DNA of 64,000 bases from Ornithobacterium rhinotracheale (GCF_022832975.1 NZ_CP094846.1:1585501-1649500), one strand, 5' to 3'; counted from the first letter of the stretch, positions 8,538 through 18,062 are shown. The notes: generated by a model not told the origin, from the letters alone. A program made the numbers and translations.

Positions 8538-10079
8538 ATGTTGAAAAAAGCGTTTTTTGAGGTTTTTGACCATTTCGATTTCTTCCAAAATTTACTTATA
8601 GAACATTTGCAAATCACGCTTATTTCTGCGCTTATTTCATTGATTTTAGGACTCTCAATTGGCATTCTGATTTCAGAAAAAAGACAATTTTCAGGGTTTG
8701 TCATCTCGATTGTAAACATCGTCTACACTATTCCGTCGATTGCACTTTTAGGTTTTTTGATTTCGGTCACAGGAATTGGCAATGTTACAGCCATCATTGC
8801 GCTGAGCGTATATGGGCTACTCCCTATCGTGCGCAGTACCTATATGGGCATCACCAGCATCGATAAAAACATCATCGAAGCGAGCGAAGCGATGGGTAGT
8901 AAAAAAATCCAAACGCTTTGGCAAATTAAATTACCATTGGCTTTTCCCGTCATTTTTTCGGCCATTCGAGATATGGTAATTATGACGATTGCCTTGGCTG
9001 GGATTGCATCTTTTGTGGGGGCGGGCGGGCTCGGCGTGGCGATTTATCGCGGCATCACGACCAACAACGAAACGCTGATTTTTGCAGGAAGTGCTATGAT
9101 TGCGCTTTTAGCTTTAATCATAGATTTTGTTTTAGGCTTAATCCAAAAAAGAATTGAATCTCGAAATTCTTCCCAACAAAAAAATCGTTCAAAATCGATA
9201 ATTTGGGTGTTTTTAAGTTTAATTATTTTAGGTTTAGGCTTTAGTTGGTTTCATTCATTTAATCAAAAAAATATCATTCGCATCGCATCTAAACCAACCA
9301 CGGAAAGCTATATTTTGGCCGAAATCATGAAAAAATACATCGAAGAGCATTCAGACTTAAAGGCCGAAATCACACACGGCGTGGGCGGCGGAACATCCAA
9401 CATCCACCCTGCCCTGCTGAATGGCGAATTTGATATGTATCCTGAATACACGGGCACCGCTTGGCAAATTGTATTGAAAGAAAAAGCTCCGTACACCGAC
9501 CAAGATTTTGAACAATTGAAAGAAAAATATACCCAAAATTATAATTTTTCTTGGCTTGGAATGTTTGGGTTTAATAATACTTATAGCTTGGGCGTGCGCA
9601 AAGAAATCGCTGACCGATTGGGGCTTAAAACTTTTAGTGATTTATCCCAAAATGCCCAAAATATGATTTTTGGGGCGGAATATGATTTTTTTGAACGCGA
9701 AGATGGTTTTAAAGCGCTGAGCGATGCTTATAATTTCAAGTTTAAAAAAGCAATTGATATGGACAATGGCTTAAAATACAAAGCGATGTTTAGTGGAAAA
9801 ATCGATGTAATGACGGTTTTCACGACCGATGGGCAAATCTCTAATCCACAAATTGTTACGCTGACAGATGATAAGTCATTTTACCCCAAATACATGGCAG
9901 GCATTGTGGTGCGAAACGAAACACTTGAAAAATATCCTGAGCTGAAAAACTTGTTAAATCAATTCAATCATAGTATTGATGAGAAAAACATGGCTGAATT
10001 GAATAAAATGGTAGAAACGAGCCATATAAGCCCCAAAAATGCCGCAAAATACTTTTTTGAAAACCTATGGAAAAAATAA
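8538..10079 (+). CDS. Osmoprotectant ABC importer, permease fused to substrate-binding protein
   Basis: 513 residues from ATG 8538. An upstream TTG at 8520 is possible but less likely. Residues about 1-210 form a BPD-type permease with several membrane helices and the EAMGSKKIQTLWQIKLPLA coupling (EAA) loop. Residues about 250-510 form an OpuAC/ProX-type ligand-binding domain (RIASKPTTESYILAE... FDMYPEYTGTAWQ). Fused OpuB/OpuC-like proteins of this kind import glycine betaine, choline or carnitine. The ATPase gene overlaps the end by 13 bp, giving a complete two-gene transporter. The exact substrate cannot be told. Confidence 0.9.
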   Translation: MLKKAFFEVFDHFDFFQNLLIEHLQITLISALISLILGLSIGILISEKRQFSGFVISIVNIVYTIPSIALLGFLISVTGIGNVTAIIALSVYGLLPIVRSTYMGITSIDKNIIEASEAMGSKKIQTLWQIKLPLAFPVIFSAIRDMVIMTIALAGIASFVGAGGLGVAIYRGITTNNETLIFAGSAMIALLALIIDFVLGLIQKRIESRNSSQQKNRSKSIIWVFLSLIILGLGFSWFHSFNQKNIIRIASKPTTESYILAEIMKKYIEEHSDLKAEITHGVGGGTSNIHPALLNGEFDMYPEYTGTAWQIVLKEKAPYTDQDFEQLKEKYTQNYNFSWLGMFGFNNTYSLGVRKEIADRLGLKTFSDLSQNAQNMIFGAEYDFFEREDGFKALSDAYNFKFKKAIDMDNGLKYKAMFSGKIDVMTVFTTDGQISNPQIVTLTDDKSFYPKYMAGIVVRNETLEKYPELKNLLNQFNHSIDEKNMAELNKMVETSHISPKNAAKYFFENLWKK

Positions 10080-10795
10080 TTGAATTTAGAAATATTTGTA
10101 AATCATTTGGCAAGCGTCCTGTGCTTAAAAATTTTAATTTAACGATTCACAAAGGTGATTTTCTAAGCATTGTCGGGACTTCTGGTTCGGGCAAAACGAC
10201 TCTTATGAAAATGATCAATGGACTGATAAAACCAGACTCGGGAGAAGTGTTGGTCCATCAAAAAAATATTGAAAATGAAGATTTGATTAAACTCCGTAGA
10301 ACCATCGGGTATGCGATTCAAGGAAATGGGCTTTTCCCGCATATGACGGTGTATGAGAATATAGGTTTTGTGCCTAAACTGGAGAAAAAATCTAAACAAC
10401 AGATTGATGCCATTGTAGATAACATGCTTGCACTCGTAGGGCTACCACTGGATGTGAAAAATCGCTATCCCGAAGCACTCTCGGGCGGACAACAGCAGCG
10501 CGTGGGCATTGCGAGAGCTTATGCCAATAATCCAGATATTTTGCTTATGGATGAGCCGTTTGGTGCTGTGGATTCCATTACGCGCTATCAATTACAGCAG
10601 GATTTAAAAGAAATTCATCAAAAAACGCAATGCACAATCGTTTTTATTACGCACGATATACACGAGGCGTTCAAATTGAGTACACATATTTTGGTACTCG
10701 ATCACGGGAAAATTCAACAATTTGGAAAATCTGATGAGGTGTGGGAAAATCCTAACAATGATTTTGTAAAAAAATTGATTGATATGACGCGGTAG
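10067..10795 (+). CDS. Osmoprotectant ABC importer ATP-binding protein (OpuCA/ProV-like)
   Basis: 242 residues. Walker A GTSGSGKTT (about 37-45), Q-loop, ABC signature LSGGQQQRVGIARA (about 138-151), Walker B ILLMDEPFGAVD and the switch His in ITHDIHEA. The FGAVDSITR stretch is typical of betaine/choline uptake ATPases. No C-terminal CBS domains are present, unlike long ProV/OpuCA proteins. The start overlaps the permease-binding protein gene by 13 bp, so the two are co-translated. Confidence 0.92.
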   Translation: MEKIIEFRNICKSFGKRPVLKNFNLTIHKGDFLSIVGTSGSGKTTLMKMINGLIKPDSGEVLVHQKNIENEDLIKLRRTIGYAIQGNGLFPHMTVYENIGFVPKLEKKSKQQIDAIVDNMLALVGLPLDVKNRYPEALSGGQQQRVGIARAYANNPDILLMDEPFGAVDSITRYQLQQDLKEIHQKTQCTIVFITHDIHEAFKLSTHILVLDHGKIQQFGKSDEVWENPNNDFVKKLIDMTR

Positions 10796-10826
10796 GTTTT
10801 AGCTTAGACTTTAACAGTCTAAACCC

Positions 10827-10856
10827 TTGACTTTTAAGGAAATTTTACTATATTTG
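10827..10856 (+). promoter_or_regulatory. Bacteroidota-type promoter before the 11017/11102 locus
   Basis: TTG at 10827-10829, 19-nt spacer, TATATTTG at 10849-10856. A start near 10862 would give a leader of about 155 nt before ATG 11017. The leader holds an imperfect stem ACC-a-ACCG (around 10898-10905) against CGGTGGT (10920-10927). No gene is convincing between 10796 and 11016. Confidence 0.65.
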
Positions 10857-11016
10857 CAACATACATTCATCAAGAATCAAATCCTAAAAAGATTTGTACC
10901 AACCGAGAGAAAAAAATCCACGGTGGTTCAGTATGAGGGCTTTCGCCAAAATACAATGTTTATCTTCAAAAGATTTATGATTTTTCGTGAGTGTAATTTA
11001 ATTAAATTTATTTTAC

Positions 11017-11124
11017 ATGAAAGAGAAAAACTACTACTCTACGCGATTTAAAGGATGCGAAGGTTTTGCGCATGCCTGGAATTTATGTCTAACTTTTAAA
11101 AATGATTCTCATGGGTGCTGTTAA
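11017..11124 (+). other. Short upstream reading frame, probable true N-terminus of the next gene
   Basis: ATG 11017 opens a 35-codon frame, MKEKNYYSTRFKGCEGFAHA..., stopping at 11122. It reads like normal protein and runs into the next frame at the GGG triplet 11113-11115. Removing one G would join it as ...NDSHG-AVKGYYNF... to the protein starting at 11102. This suggests that the real gene begins at 11017 and is frameshifted here. Confidence 0.5.
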
Positions 11125-11716
11125 AGGTTATTACAACTTTCGAGTGTATTTTGAAGATTTAGGCATTATAGCCTATCAAGTTCAATTTCAACTAGCTACG
11201 CGTGCCTACAGGGCGCTTACTGGTCAGCAACTAGGGCAACAGCCAAAGGATAAGAGGTTTAGAATTGAACACGATTATTGTCTCTACCCCAATGATTATT
11301 CTGATGAAAAAATTTTTCCTGATATGAAAAATTTGAAAAAAAATAGTTTCACGCCTTTTACAGCTGAAGTATATATTGATAAATCTGTATTTTCTAAGAA
11401 AGATAATGATGAAAAAACTTTTTCCGTAGTCTTAAACTCAAAATTAAAACACACAAAATTTGATCTTACTATGGACTTAAGTTGTGCAATTCAAGATTGT
11501 ACTCTTTTAACAGGCGGAACTTTTCCGCAAGATTCACATCTTAAGCTAAATTTCTTTGGCTATTCTAGTAAAAGACCTTTAAAACAAGAGGAGTTTGAAA
11601 ATGGGATTGAAACTCTTTTGTGGGGCTTGATGAACTCTTTTGGGATAAAACGATTAAGTATATTTTATAAAGAAAACTCTAGGATACTGGAGATGAAAGA
11701 TTCGAATGATGATTAA
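11102..11716 (+). CDS. Hypothetical protein, possibly 5'-truncated by a frameshift
   Basis: 204 residues, no family recognised. No signal peptide or membrane helix; mixed alpha/beta composition with an acidic C-terminus (ILEMKDSNDD). The frame begins at ATG 11102, or 11111, inside a stretch that is also read by an upstream frame from 11017, so the true protein is probably about 233 residues and the gene is either frameshifted or mis-sequenced. A strong hairpin terminator follows directly. Its unknown neighbour at 11907 and the isolated position suggest accessory content; an immunity-type role is only a guess. Confidence 0.6.
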   Translation: MILMGAVKGYYNFRVYFEDLGIIAYQVQFQLATRAYRALTGQQLGQQPKDKRFRIEHDYCLYPNDYSDEKIFPDMKNLKKNSFTPFTAEVYIDKSVFSKKDNDEKTFSVVLNSKLKHTKFDLTMDLSCAIQDCTLLTGGTFPQDSHLKLNFFGYSSKRPLKQEEFENGIETLLWGLMNSFGIKRLSIFYKENSRILEMKDSNDD

Positions 11717-11723
11717 ATTAATA

Positions 11724-11752
11724 AACCACCCTAAAATTAGGGTGGTTCATTT
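11724..11752 (+). terminator. Rho-independent terminator
   Basis: AACCACCCTAA pairs with TTAGGGTGGTT (11724-11747), followed by CATTTTT. It ends the 11102 transcript. Confidence 0.85.
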
Positions 11753-11906
11753 TTAGAATTCATCGCAATACAATTGTCTTTTTCTAAATAAAATTCCGTA
11801 CATTTAAGGTTCACCAAAAATCTGCTCAAAAAACTATAAAATACAGATTTTAAATATTTGAAAACTTAAATTCAACATATTTTCTAACCTTAAAAAATAA
11901 AATACT

Positions 11907-12251
11907 ATGCAGTTTAAACTACAAATTATTAATGATTTATTATCGGAATTTGGCGAGGGCTATTGTATCGAAATGCCAACATCCAAAAGTAAGCTTGATG
12001 AAGTCTTAAACTTCCTAAAAGAAAACGATGGAAAATTCCATTTTTACGCAAATCTCGAAGAGAAAAACAAAAAATGGTTTCATGGAATCCACATTAATTT
12101 TGGAGAAAAAGAATGGGGCGAAATTGAAACGATCATGTCTAAAGTCTGCAAGATATTAGATTTGAACAGCTACTGTGCTTTAGACCACTCTCAAAGTATT
12201 GTAATAGATGCAGATAACGACTTAGTAGGTTGGGTATGTTTTGATAATTGA
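11907..12251 (+). CDS. Small hypothetical protein
   Basis: 114 residues, soluble and acidic, with several aromatic pairs (GKFHFYANL, KKWFHGIHINF, GWVCFDN). No family recognised. No signal peptide. It stands alone between the 11102 gene and glyA with about 190 and 135 bases on either side, and its own promoter is not clear. Composition and size resemble small immunity-like proteins, but nothing in the sequence proves that. Confidence 0.65.
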   Translation: MQFKLQIINDLLSEFGEGYCIEMPTSKSKLDEVLNFLKENDGKFHFYANLEEKNKKWFHGIHINFGEKEWGEIETIMSKVCKILDLNSYCALDHSQSIVIDADNDLVGWVCFDN

Positions 12252-12386
12252 TTTAATATCAAGACTATTCCTCTATGCACTTCTTTTTCTCATTTAACTT
12301 CAAATTTTTAATTCTGATATTTAAAATTTCAAAAGCTTTCATATATTTACGGAGTTAATGATTAAAACTTAATTCACAAAATAAGA

Positions 12387-13649
12387 ATGGACACAATTTT
12401 CTCGCTCATCGAAGATGAAAAACAACGACAAATTAATGGTATTGAGCTTATTGCCTCAGAAAACTTTGTAAGTGATGAAGTGCTAAAGGCACTCGGCTCT
12501 GTGCTTACCAACAAATACGCCGAAGGCTATCCTGGAAAACGCTACTATGGCGGCTGCGAGGTGGTAGACAAAATCGAAACGCTTGCCATCGATAGACTTA
12601 AAGAGCTTTTTGGTGCTGCGTATGCCAATGTTCAGCCACACTCTGGTTCGCAAGCCAATGCTGCGGTATATTTAGCTTGCTTGAATAACGGAGATAAAAT
12701 CATGGGGCTAGACTTGGCACATGGCGGGCACCTCACTCATGGCTCGCCTGTGAATTTCTCTGGAATCCGTTTTGAAGTTTGCTCTTACGGCCTCAACAAA
12801 GAAACGGGGCTTATCGATTACGAGCAAATGGCTGAAACGGCTCGCCGTGAAAAACCAAATTTAATCATTTGCGGTGCCTCTGCCTACTCTCGCGATATTG
12901 ATTATGCTAAATTCAGAGAAGTGGCTGATGAAGTGGGGGCAATTTTAATGGCAGATATTGCGCACCCTGCAGGATTGATTGCCAAAGGTTTGCTTAACAA
13001 CCCAATGCCTCATTGCCATATCGTAACCTCAACTACGCACAAAACACTTCGCGGACCTCGTGGAGGAATCATCATGATGGGAGAAGATTTTGAAAATCCG
13101 TTTGGCAAGACTTTGAAAGGCAAAACTCGCATGATGTCTGAATTACTGAATATGGCTGTTTTCCCAGGCACGCAAGGAGGGCCACTAGAGCATTGTATTG
13201 CTGCAAAAGCAGTTGCTTTTGGCGAAGCACTTACCCCAAATTTTGAACAATACGGAAAGCAAATCATCAAAAACAGCCAAGCCTTGGCTAAAGCTCTTAT
13301 GGACAGAGATTACCAAATCGTTTCGGGTGGAACTGAAAATCACTGTATGCTGATTGATTTGCGCAACAAGGACATTACGGGTAAAAAAGCTGAAAATGCA
13401 CTGGTGCAAGCACACATTACTTGTAATAAAAATATGGTGCCTTTTGACACGCAATCGCCATTCATTACATCGGGAATTCGTTTGGGAACTCCAGCAATCA
13501 CCACTCGTGGTTTGGTAGAAAACGACATGGAAACCATCGCGGAATTGATCGATCGCGTGATTCAAAATCCTGATGACGAAAAAACTTTGCAAAATACGGC
13601 AAAAGAAGTACACGATTTAATGCACAATCGTCCGCTTTTTAATTTCTAA
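12387..13649 (+). CDS. glyA: Serine hydroxymethyltransferase
   Basis: 420 residues, normal length. Motifs: [10 protein letters not shown] near residue 20, [11 protein letters not shown] near 88, DIAHPAGLI near 191, and the PLP lysine in [14 protein letters not shown] near 215-228. It converts serine and tetrahydrofolate to glycine and 5,10-methylene-THF, feeding the same C1 pool as folD at the other end of the window. Single gene, closed by a bidirectional terminator. Confidence 0.98.
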   Translation: MDTIFSLIEDEKQRQINGIELIASENFVSDEVLKALGSVLTNKYAEGYPGKRYYGGCEVVDKIETLAIDRLKELFGAAYANVQPHSGSQANAAVYLACLNNGDKIMGLDLAHGGHLTHGSPVNFSGIRFEVCSYGLNKETGLIDYEQMAETARREKPNLIICGASAYSRDIDYAKFREVADEVGAILMADIAHPAGLIAKGLLNNPMPHCHIVTSTTHKTLRGPRGGIIMMGEDFENPFGKTLKGKTRMMSELLNMAVFPGTQGGPLEHCIAAKAVAFGEALTPNFEQYGKQIIKNSQALAKALMDRDYQIVSGGTENHCMLIDLRNKDITGKKAENALVQAHITCNKNMVPFDTQSPFITSGIRLGTPAITTRGLVENDMETIAELIDRVIQNPDDEKTLQNTAKEVHDLMHNRPLFNF

Positions 13650-13669
13650 AATTAAAAACAAAACCAACA

Positions 13670-13703
13670 AAAAAAGGAAGAATTTAAAAATTCTTCCTTT
13701 TTT
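13670..13703. terminator. Bidirectional terminator between glyA and the PhnA-like gene
   Basis: AAGGAAGAATTT pairs with AAATTCTTCCTT, preceded by an A run and followed by TTTTTTATTT. It can serve both converging genes. Confidence 0.85.
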
Positions 13704-13742
13704 ATTTATTCAGTTTATAGCTAAAATCTTTAGTCCTAAAAA

Positions 13743-14075
13743 TTACGCTTTTTTTACAAATTCTGATTTCAATGCCATGGCACCGAATCCGTCGATTTTG
13801 CAATCGATATTGTGGTCGCTATCTGGATTAAGTCTTATATTTTTTACTTTAGTCCCAGCTTTTATCGGTTTGGCTGCACCTTTCACAGGCAAATCCTTTA
13901 CCACCACCACGGCATCTCCGTTTTCCAGAGGATTTCCGTTGGCATCCAAAATTTGATTTTTCTTGGCTTCTTCTTCTGGATTCCATTCATAAAAACACTG
14001 TGTACACGCCATTAAATCTCCATTCTCGTAAGTGTACTCCGAATTACATTTTGGGCAAATTACTGCTTCGCTCAT
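13743..14075 (-). CDS. PhnA/YjdM family zinc-ribbon protein
   Basis: 110 residues. The N-terminal zinc ribbon shows CPKC (8-11) and CTQC (24-27), followed by the conserved YjdM/PhnA domain ([15 protein letters not shown]... [12 protein letters not shown]). The family was once linked to phosphonate use, but its biochemical role is unknown and no phn genes are present here. Short, soluble, monocistronic. Confidence 0.88.
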   Translation of the reverse strand: MSEAVICPKCNSEYTYENGDLMACTQCFYEWNPEEEAKKNQILDANGNPLENGDAVVVVKDLPVKGAAKPIKAGTKVKNIRLNPDSDHNIDCKIDGFGAMALKSEFVKKA

Positions 14076-14105
14076 TCTATTTAATTTTTAATTTTTGCAA
14101 ATATA

Positions 14106-15518
14106 TCATTTTTTTGCTTGTACCCACTTAATCACCAATTCTCCAAAAAGCGTATTTGCCCATGCAAACCACTCTCGCGTGAATTTTTCTGGATTGTCTT
14201 TATGAAAGGTTTCATGGATAAAGCCCGTATTGGCATCGGTGTTTTTCAGCACTTCCAGGCATTCAAACATCTCGTTGGGGTCATCGGTTGTCATTCCTTT
14301 CATAATTAAACTCATCGGCCAAATCATGTCATAAGTTCCAATATGCGGACTGCCAATGCCTTGTGCCGCCTTTCCTACAAAAAAGTACGGATTATCGGTG
14401 CTCCAAACCAGTTTTCGGGTGTTTTTGTAAATAGGGTCATCTTTGCTCACCAAGTCTAAATAAGGCAATGCCAAAAGGCTCGGCACATTCGGGTCGTCCA
14501 TGTAGGTATGGTTTCCGAAACCATCTACTTCATAGGCATAAACTTTTCCGTATTTTGGGTGATTTACAATGCCATATTGCTGAATTGCTTTTTCTACCTC
14601 ATTGGCTAAATCTTTAGCTTCTTGGTCTGTTACATTATCGTGCACCACTTTGGTTAAAATCTCCGCCATTTGTCGTAGAGATTTTACAGCAAATAAATTA
14701 GACGGAATTAAAAATCCAAAAGTAGTATTATCATCCGACGGACGGAAGGTTGAATTAATCAAACCAACAGGCTTCAATGGGCGACCAAAACCTACATTGG
14801 ATACCGTATCTAGCTGGCGATCGGTAACGCGCAAAAAGCTGTAAGGTCCTTTTCCATCTTCTTTGCGTTGCTGTTCTTTAAAAGTCTTGATGATTAATTT
14901 TGCCGCTTGGTGCCAATCTTTGTCAAACACGCTGGTGTCGCCCGTTTGTTTCCAATAATTATATGCCAAGCGAATCGGGTAGCACAAAGAATCTATTTCC
15001 CATTTTCTTTCGTGGATTTCAGGTTTCATGCCCGTGTCTTGCGCCCAGCGGTTATCTTTGTCGGCAAGGGCAGTTTTATTAAACCCATTGGCATACGGAT
15101 CTATTAAAATACAATCGGTCTGGCGATGAATCACACCTTGGATTAATTTTTTAAGTTTTGGATCTTTTTTCACTAAACTTAAATAAGGATACACCTGTGC
15201 TGCCGAATCCCTGAGCCACATCGCCTCGATATCTCCCGTTACTACAAAAGTATCTGGCTTGCCTTTGAGTGTCCCCACGGAAACGGTAGTATCAAGCGTG
15301 TTGGGAAAACAATTCTCAAACATCCAAGCCAATTTTTCGTCTTTGATTTGTGATTTAATCTGCTTGATTAATTGTTCCACAGCGGGCGAAGTGAATTTTC
15401 TTTGGTTTAAAGGTGGGCGTTTGGTTGGGTAGCCTTTAGCCCAAGCAAAATTAGGCATAAGTGCTAATCCCGCTGCACCTATCATGGTATTTTTTATAAA
15501 TGTTCTGCGACTTTGCAT
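14106..15518 (-). CDS. GH125 exo-alpha-1,6-mannosidase, exported
   Basis: 470 residues with a Tat-like signal (QSRRTFIKN... ending near residue 27, FAWA). The body matches the family formerly called DUF1237, now GH125: GDIEAMWLRDSAAQVYPYL near 92-110 with the catalytic-region WLRDS, and a late GIGSPHIGTYDMIWPMSL. Members remove alpha-1,6-linked mannose from N-glycan cores and similar host glycans. It lies 125 bp downstream of the sulfatase gene on the same strand, which suggests joint host-glycan degradation. A stable hairpin separates the two genes. Confidence 0.9.
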   Translation of the reverse strand: MQSRRTFIKNTMIGAAGLALMPNFAWAKGYPTKRPPLNQRKFTSPAVEQLIKQIKSQIKDEKLAWMFENCFPNTLDTTVSVGTLKGKPDTFVVTGDIEAMWLRDSAAQVYPYLSLVKKDPKLKKLIQGVIHRQTDCILIDPYANGFNKTALADKDNRWAQDTGMKPEIHERKWEIDSLCYPIRLAYNYWKQTGDTSVFDKDWHQAAKLIIKTFKEQQRKEDGKGPYSFLRVTDRQLDTVSNVGFGRPLKPVGLINSTFRPSDDNTTFGFLIPSNLFAVKSLRQMAEILTKVVHDNVTDQEAKDLANEVEKAIQQYGIVNHPKYGKVYAYEVDGFGNHTYMDDPNVPSLLALPYLDLVSKDDPIYKNTRKLVWSTDNPYFFVGKAAQGIGSPHIGTYDMIWPMSLIMKGMTTDDPNEMFECLEVLKNTDANTGFIHETFHKDNPEKFTREWFAWANTLFGELVIKWVQAKK

Positions 15519-15582
15519 ATTGAGTTTTAATTAATTAAAAGAAGGAAAAAATCGGTTTTTTAGATAATTTCCATATAAGAAT

Positions 15583-15621
15583 CAACTTGTTTCTATGGTT
15601 TTTACGCACCGAAACAAGTTG
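15583..15621 (-). other. Intercistronic hairpin between sulfatase and GH125 genes
   Basis: CAACTTGTTTC (15583-15593) and GAAACAAGTTG (15611-15621) form a perfect 11-bp inverted repeat around a 17-nt loop. No T run follows on the minus strand, so it is not a standard terminator. It may be an mRNA-stabilising or processing element or a protein-binding palindrome. Confidence 0.6.
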
Positions 15622-15643
15622 AAAATCCTTTAAATTATGATTT

Positions 15644-17203
15644 TTATTTAATCACTTCATCGGGATAAGGGGTGAGTGTTCCATCGGGTTTTGATGGGCG
15701 TTGGGCTTTCATTTCCTTTAACGCATTGGACAATTGTTTTGCCATTTTTTTAGCGATTTCAGGTTTTTCCTTGATGATGTTGTATTTTTCGCCAATGTCT
15801 TCTTTGATGTTATACAACTCCGCAGGGCGATTATCATAGAAATAAATGAATTTGTAATCTCCTATTTTTATTCCTGTAAAGAAATTGGTTCCTGCATCTA
15901 CAACGCCCCAATCGTTTGGATAGTTCCAGATGATTGGTCGTTTTTCGTTATCGGTTTTGGCACCTTTTAGTGTTGAAACAAAACTCACACCATCAATCAC
16001 TTGTGATTTTCCTTTTGGTTTGGCACCCGCCATTTCTAAAATGGTAGGATAAAAATCTTCGATAATGATATTTTGGTCGGTTTTGGTATTGGGTTTCACC
16101 ACGCCAGGCCATTTCACAATCATAGGCTCACGCACGCCTCCCTCATAGATAGAACCTTTGCCGCTACGCAATGGCAAATTGTGTGTTCCTTTTCCGCCCG
16201 TGCGGGTGTAGCTGGTAAGCCCACCATTGTCTGACATAAACATGATAATAGTGTTATCTGCCAAATTATTTTTTTCAAGGAAATCCATGATGTCGCCAAG
16301 CCCTTTGTCCATACCTTCTAGCAAAGTGGCATAGGCTGCCTCGGTATCATCAAGTCCTTGTGCTTTGTATTTAGCCAAGAATCTCTTGTCTGGCATAATA
16401 GGTGTGTGCACCGCATATTGAGATAAATTCAAGAAAAATGGCTTGTTTTCTGCCACCGCTTTTTTCATTTCTTTTTCAGCTTCGAGTGTCAAAGCATCAG
16501 TCAAAAAAGTATCGGTGTAGTAATAAGGTTCTAAATCTGGCACATTATACACAAATCGGTTTTTGCCTTGATCTGCATAGCAATCCTCGCCATAGTAGCT
16601 TGCTGGCTGCCCTGCACCATGTCCTGCCACATTTACATCATAGCCTAGATTTCGTGGATCGGCACCAGGCGTACTATACGCCGCAAAGTGTGCTTTCCCT
16701 ACATGAATGGTTTTGTAGCCATTGTCGTGCAATACTTTAGGCAAAGTTTGTGGCACATGCACTGCATGGCGGAGCGTATCACTCATAATCATTCCGTTGA
16801 TGTTCCAAATGGGCTCTTTTAAGTTATTGTTGCTGATCCGATTAGAGATATTATCCTTATACATTGTCCAATTAGTCACTCGGTGGCGAGCTGCGTTCAT
16901 TCCGCTCAGAAGACTCACGCGAGAGGGAGTACTCACAGCACATGCATAAGCGTTGGTAAACATCATTCCTTCCTTGGCAAGGCGTTCCATATTAGGGGTA
17001 TGGTAACGACGATTCAGTGGTGTTTGCTGTTTCCAAAATGGTAGCGAGGTGTCTTGCCACCCCATGTCATCTACCAAAAAAACAATAATATTCGGTTTTT
17101 TAGATTTATTTTTCGCATTGCTAGTTTCGGCATTTTTGGAAGTCGTACAGGCACTAAATGTCAAAACTCCAAAGGCAGCCAGTGGAAGAAGATATTTTTT
17201 CAT
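15644..17203 (-). CDS. Arylsulfatase-family sulfatase lipoprotein, Ser-type
   Basis: 519 residues. Lipoprotein signal with lipobox FSAC (Cys19). Metal-binding LVDDMGW (43-49). The formylglycine motif is S91-TPSR95 inside AVSTPSRVSLLSG, so the modified residue is serine, which requires an anaerobic radical-SAM maturase encoded elsewhere. Conserved SDNGG occurs around residue 326. Family members hydrolyse sulfate esters; at this size and in this position, host mucin or glycosaminoglycan is the likely target. Paired with the GH125 gene downstream. Confidence 0.92.
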   Translation of the reverse strand: MKKYLLPLAAFGVLTFSACTTSKNAETSNAKNKSKKPNIIVFLVDDMGWQDTSLPFWKQQTPLNRRYHTPNMERLAKEGMMFTNAYACAVSTPSRVSLLSGMNAARHRVTNWTMYKDNISNRISNNNLKEPIWNINGMIMSDTLRHAVHVPQTLPKVLHDNGYKTIHVGKAHFAAYSTPGADPRNLGYDVNVAGHGAGQPASYYGEDCYADQGKNRFVYNVPDLEPYYYTDTFLTDALTLEAEKEMKKAVAENKPFFLNLSQYAVHTPIMPDKRFLAKYKAQGLDDTEAAYATLLEGMDKGLGDIMDFLEKNNLADNTIIMFMSDNGGLTSYTRTGGKGTHNLPLRSGKGSIYEGGVREPMIVKWPGVVKPNTKTDQNIIIEDFYPTILEMAGAKPKGKSQVIDGVSFVSTLKGAKTDNEKRPIIWNYPNDWGVVDAGTNFFTGIKIGDYKFIYFYDNRPAELYNIKEDIGEKYNIIKEKPEIAKKMAKQLSNALKEMKAQRPSKPDGTLTPYPDEVIK

Positions 17204-17297
17204 TTCTTAAAATAATTTTGTTTTTCAAAAATCAAAGATACAAATTTTATTTAAAGGAATGGGATTTATAGATATCTGATTTTTGTTTTGTTTCCGT

Positions 17298-18029
17298 CTA
17301 TATTTTCATCAATTGTGGACGACAAAATTCATTAATCACAATCGATGCTGCCATGGCGACATTTAAGCTTTCTGTGGAATTGCCCACTTGCGGAATGCTG
17401 ATTCTCTGGGTGCAAAGTTTTTCGATTTCAGGCGAAATGCCCTTCCCCTCATTGCCTAAAACGATGATTCCTTTTTGAGCTAAATTTTGATTGTAAATAT
17501 TTTTGCCATTCATAAAAGTGCCATAAATAGGATTTTTTTGTTGGGCTAAAAATTCCTTTAAATCTGTATAAAAAACACGCACACGACTGATCGACCCCAT
17601 ACTTGCTTGAATGGTTTTGGGATTGTAGCAATCCACCGTATCACTGTTGCAAACAATGTTTTTTATACCAAACCAATCGGCAAGGCGCAAAATCGTACCC
17701 AAATTGCCTGGATCTTGCACATTATCTAAGGCTAAAATTAGCTCATCTAAATTAGTAGGAAATTCGTTTTTTTCGCAGGCAAAAACAGCTAGAACTTTTT
17801 GTGGATTTTTGAGCGCAGAAATTTGAGATAATTCCTTTTCTGATACTATTTCGGCGTTTTTAAAATCATTTTTCAATTCTTCTAAACAATAAATTGCATT
17901 TAGCTTAAATCTACTTTTTAGAAATTCTTGCACCGATTTTATTCCTTCTACCACAAATAACTGGTGCTTATTTCGATATTTTTTTTGCTGTAAACTTTTA
18001 ATTAGTTTTATTGTAGATTTAGATACCAT
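17298..18029 (-). CDS. SpoU/TrmH family RNA 2'-O-methyltransferase
   Basis: 243 residues. An N-terminal RNA-binding substrate domain (about 1-90) precedes a SPOUT knot domain with motif 1 NVQDPGNLGTILR, motif 2 LGNEGKGIS and motif 3 SLNVAMAASIVI. It transfers methyl from SAM to a ribose 2'-OH in rRNA or tRNA; the target nucleotide is not evident. Divergent from the TamL-like gene with 33 bp between the starts, so the promoters overlap. Confidence 0.93.
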   Translation of the reverse strand: MVSKSTIKLIKSLQQKKYRNKHQLFVVEGIKSVQEFLKSRFKLNAIYCLEELKNDFKNAEIVSEKELSQISALKNPQKVLAVFACEKNEFPTNLDELILALDNVQDPGNLGTILRLADWFGIKNIVCNSDTVDCYNPKTIQASMGSISRVRVFYTDLKEFLAQQKNPIYGTFMNGKNIYNQNLAQKGIIVLGNEGKGISPEIEKLCTQRISIPQVGNSTESLNVAMAASIVINEFCRPQLMKI

Positions 18030-18062
18030 ATATTTGTATTTTTAAAAGAATAAACACGGGTT

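Noticed and set aside
10827-11051. A 74-codon frame before the accessory gene
   Set aside because: It begins inside the consensus promoter, has an unconvincing Phe/Lys-rich composition and overlaps the coherent start at 11017.
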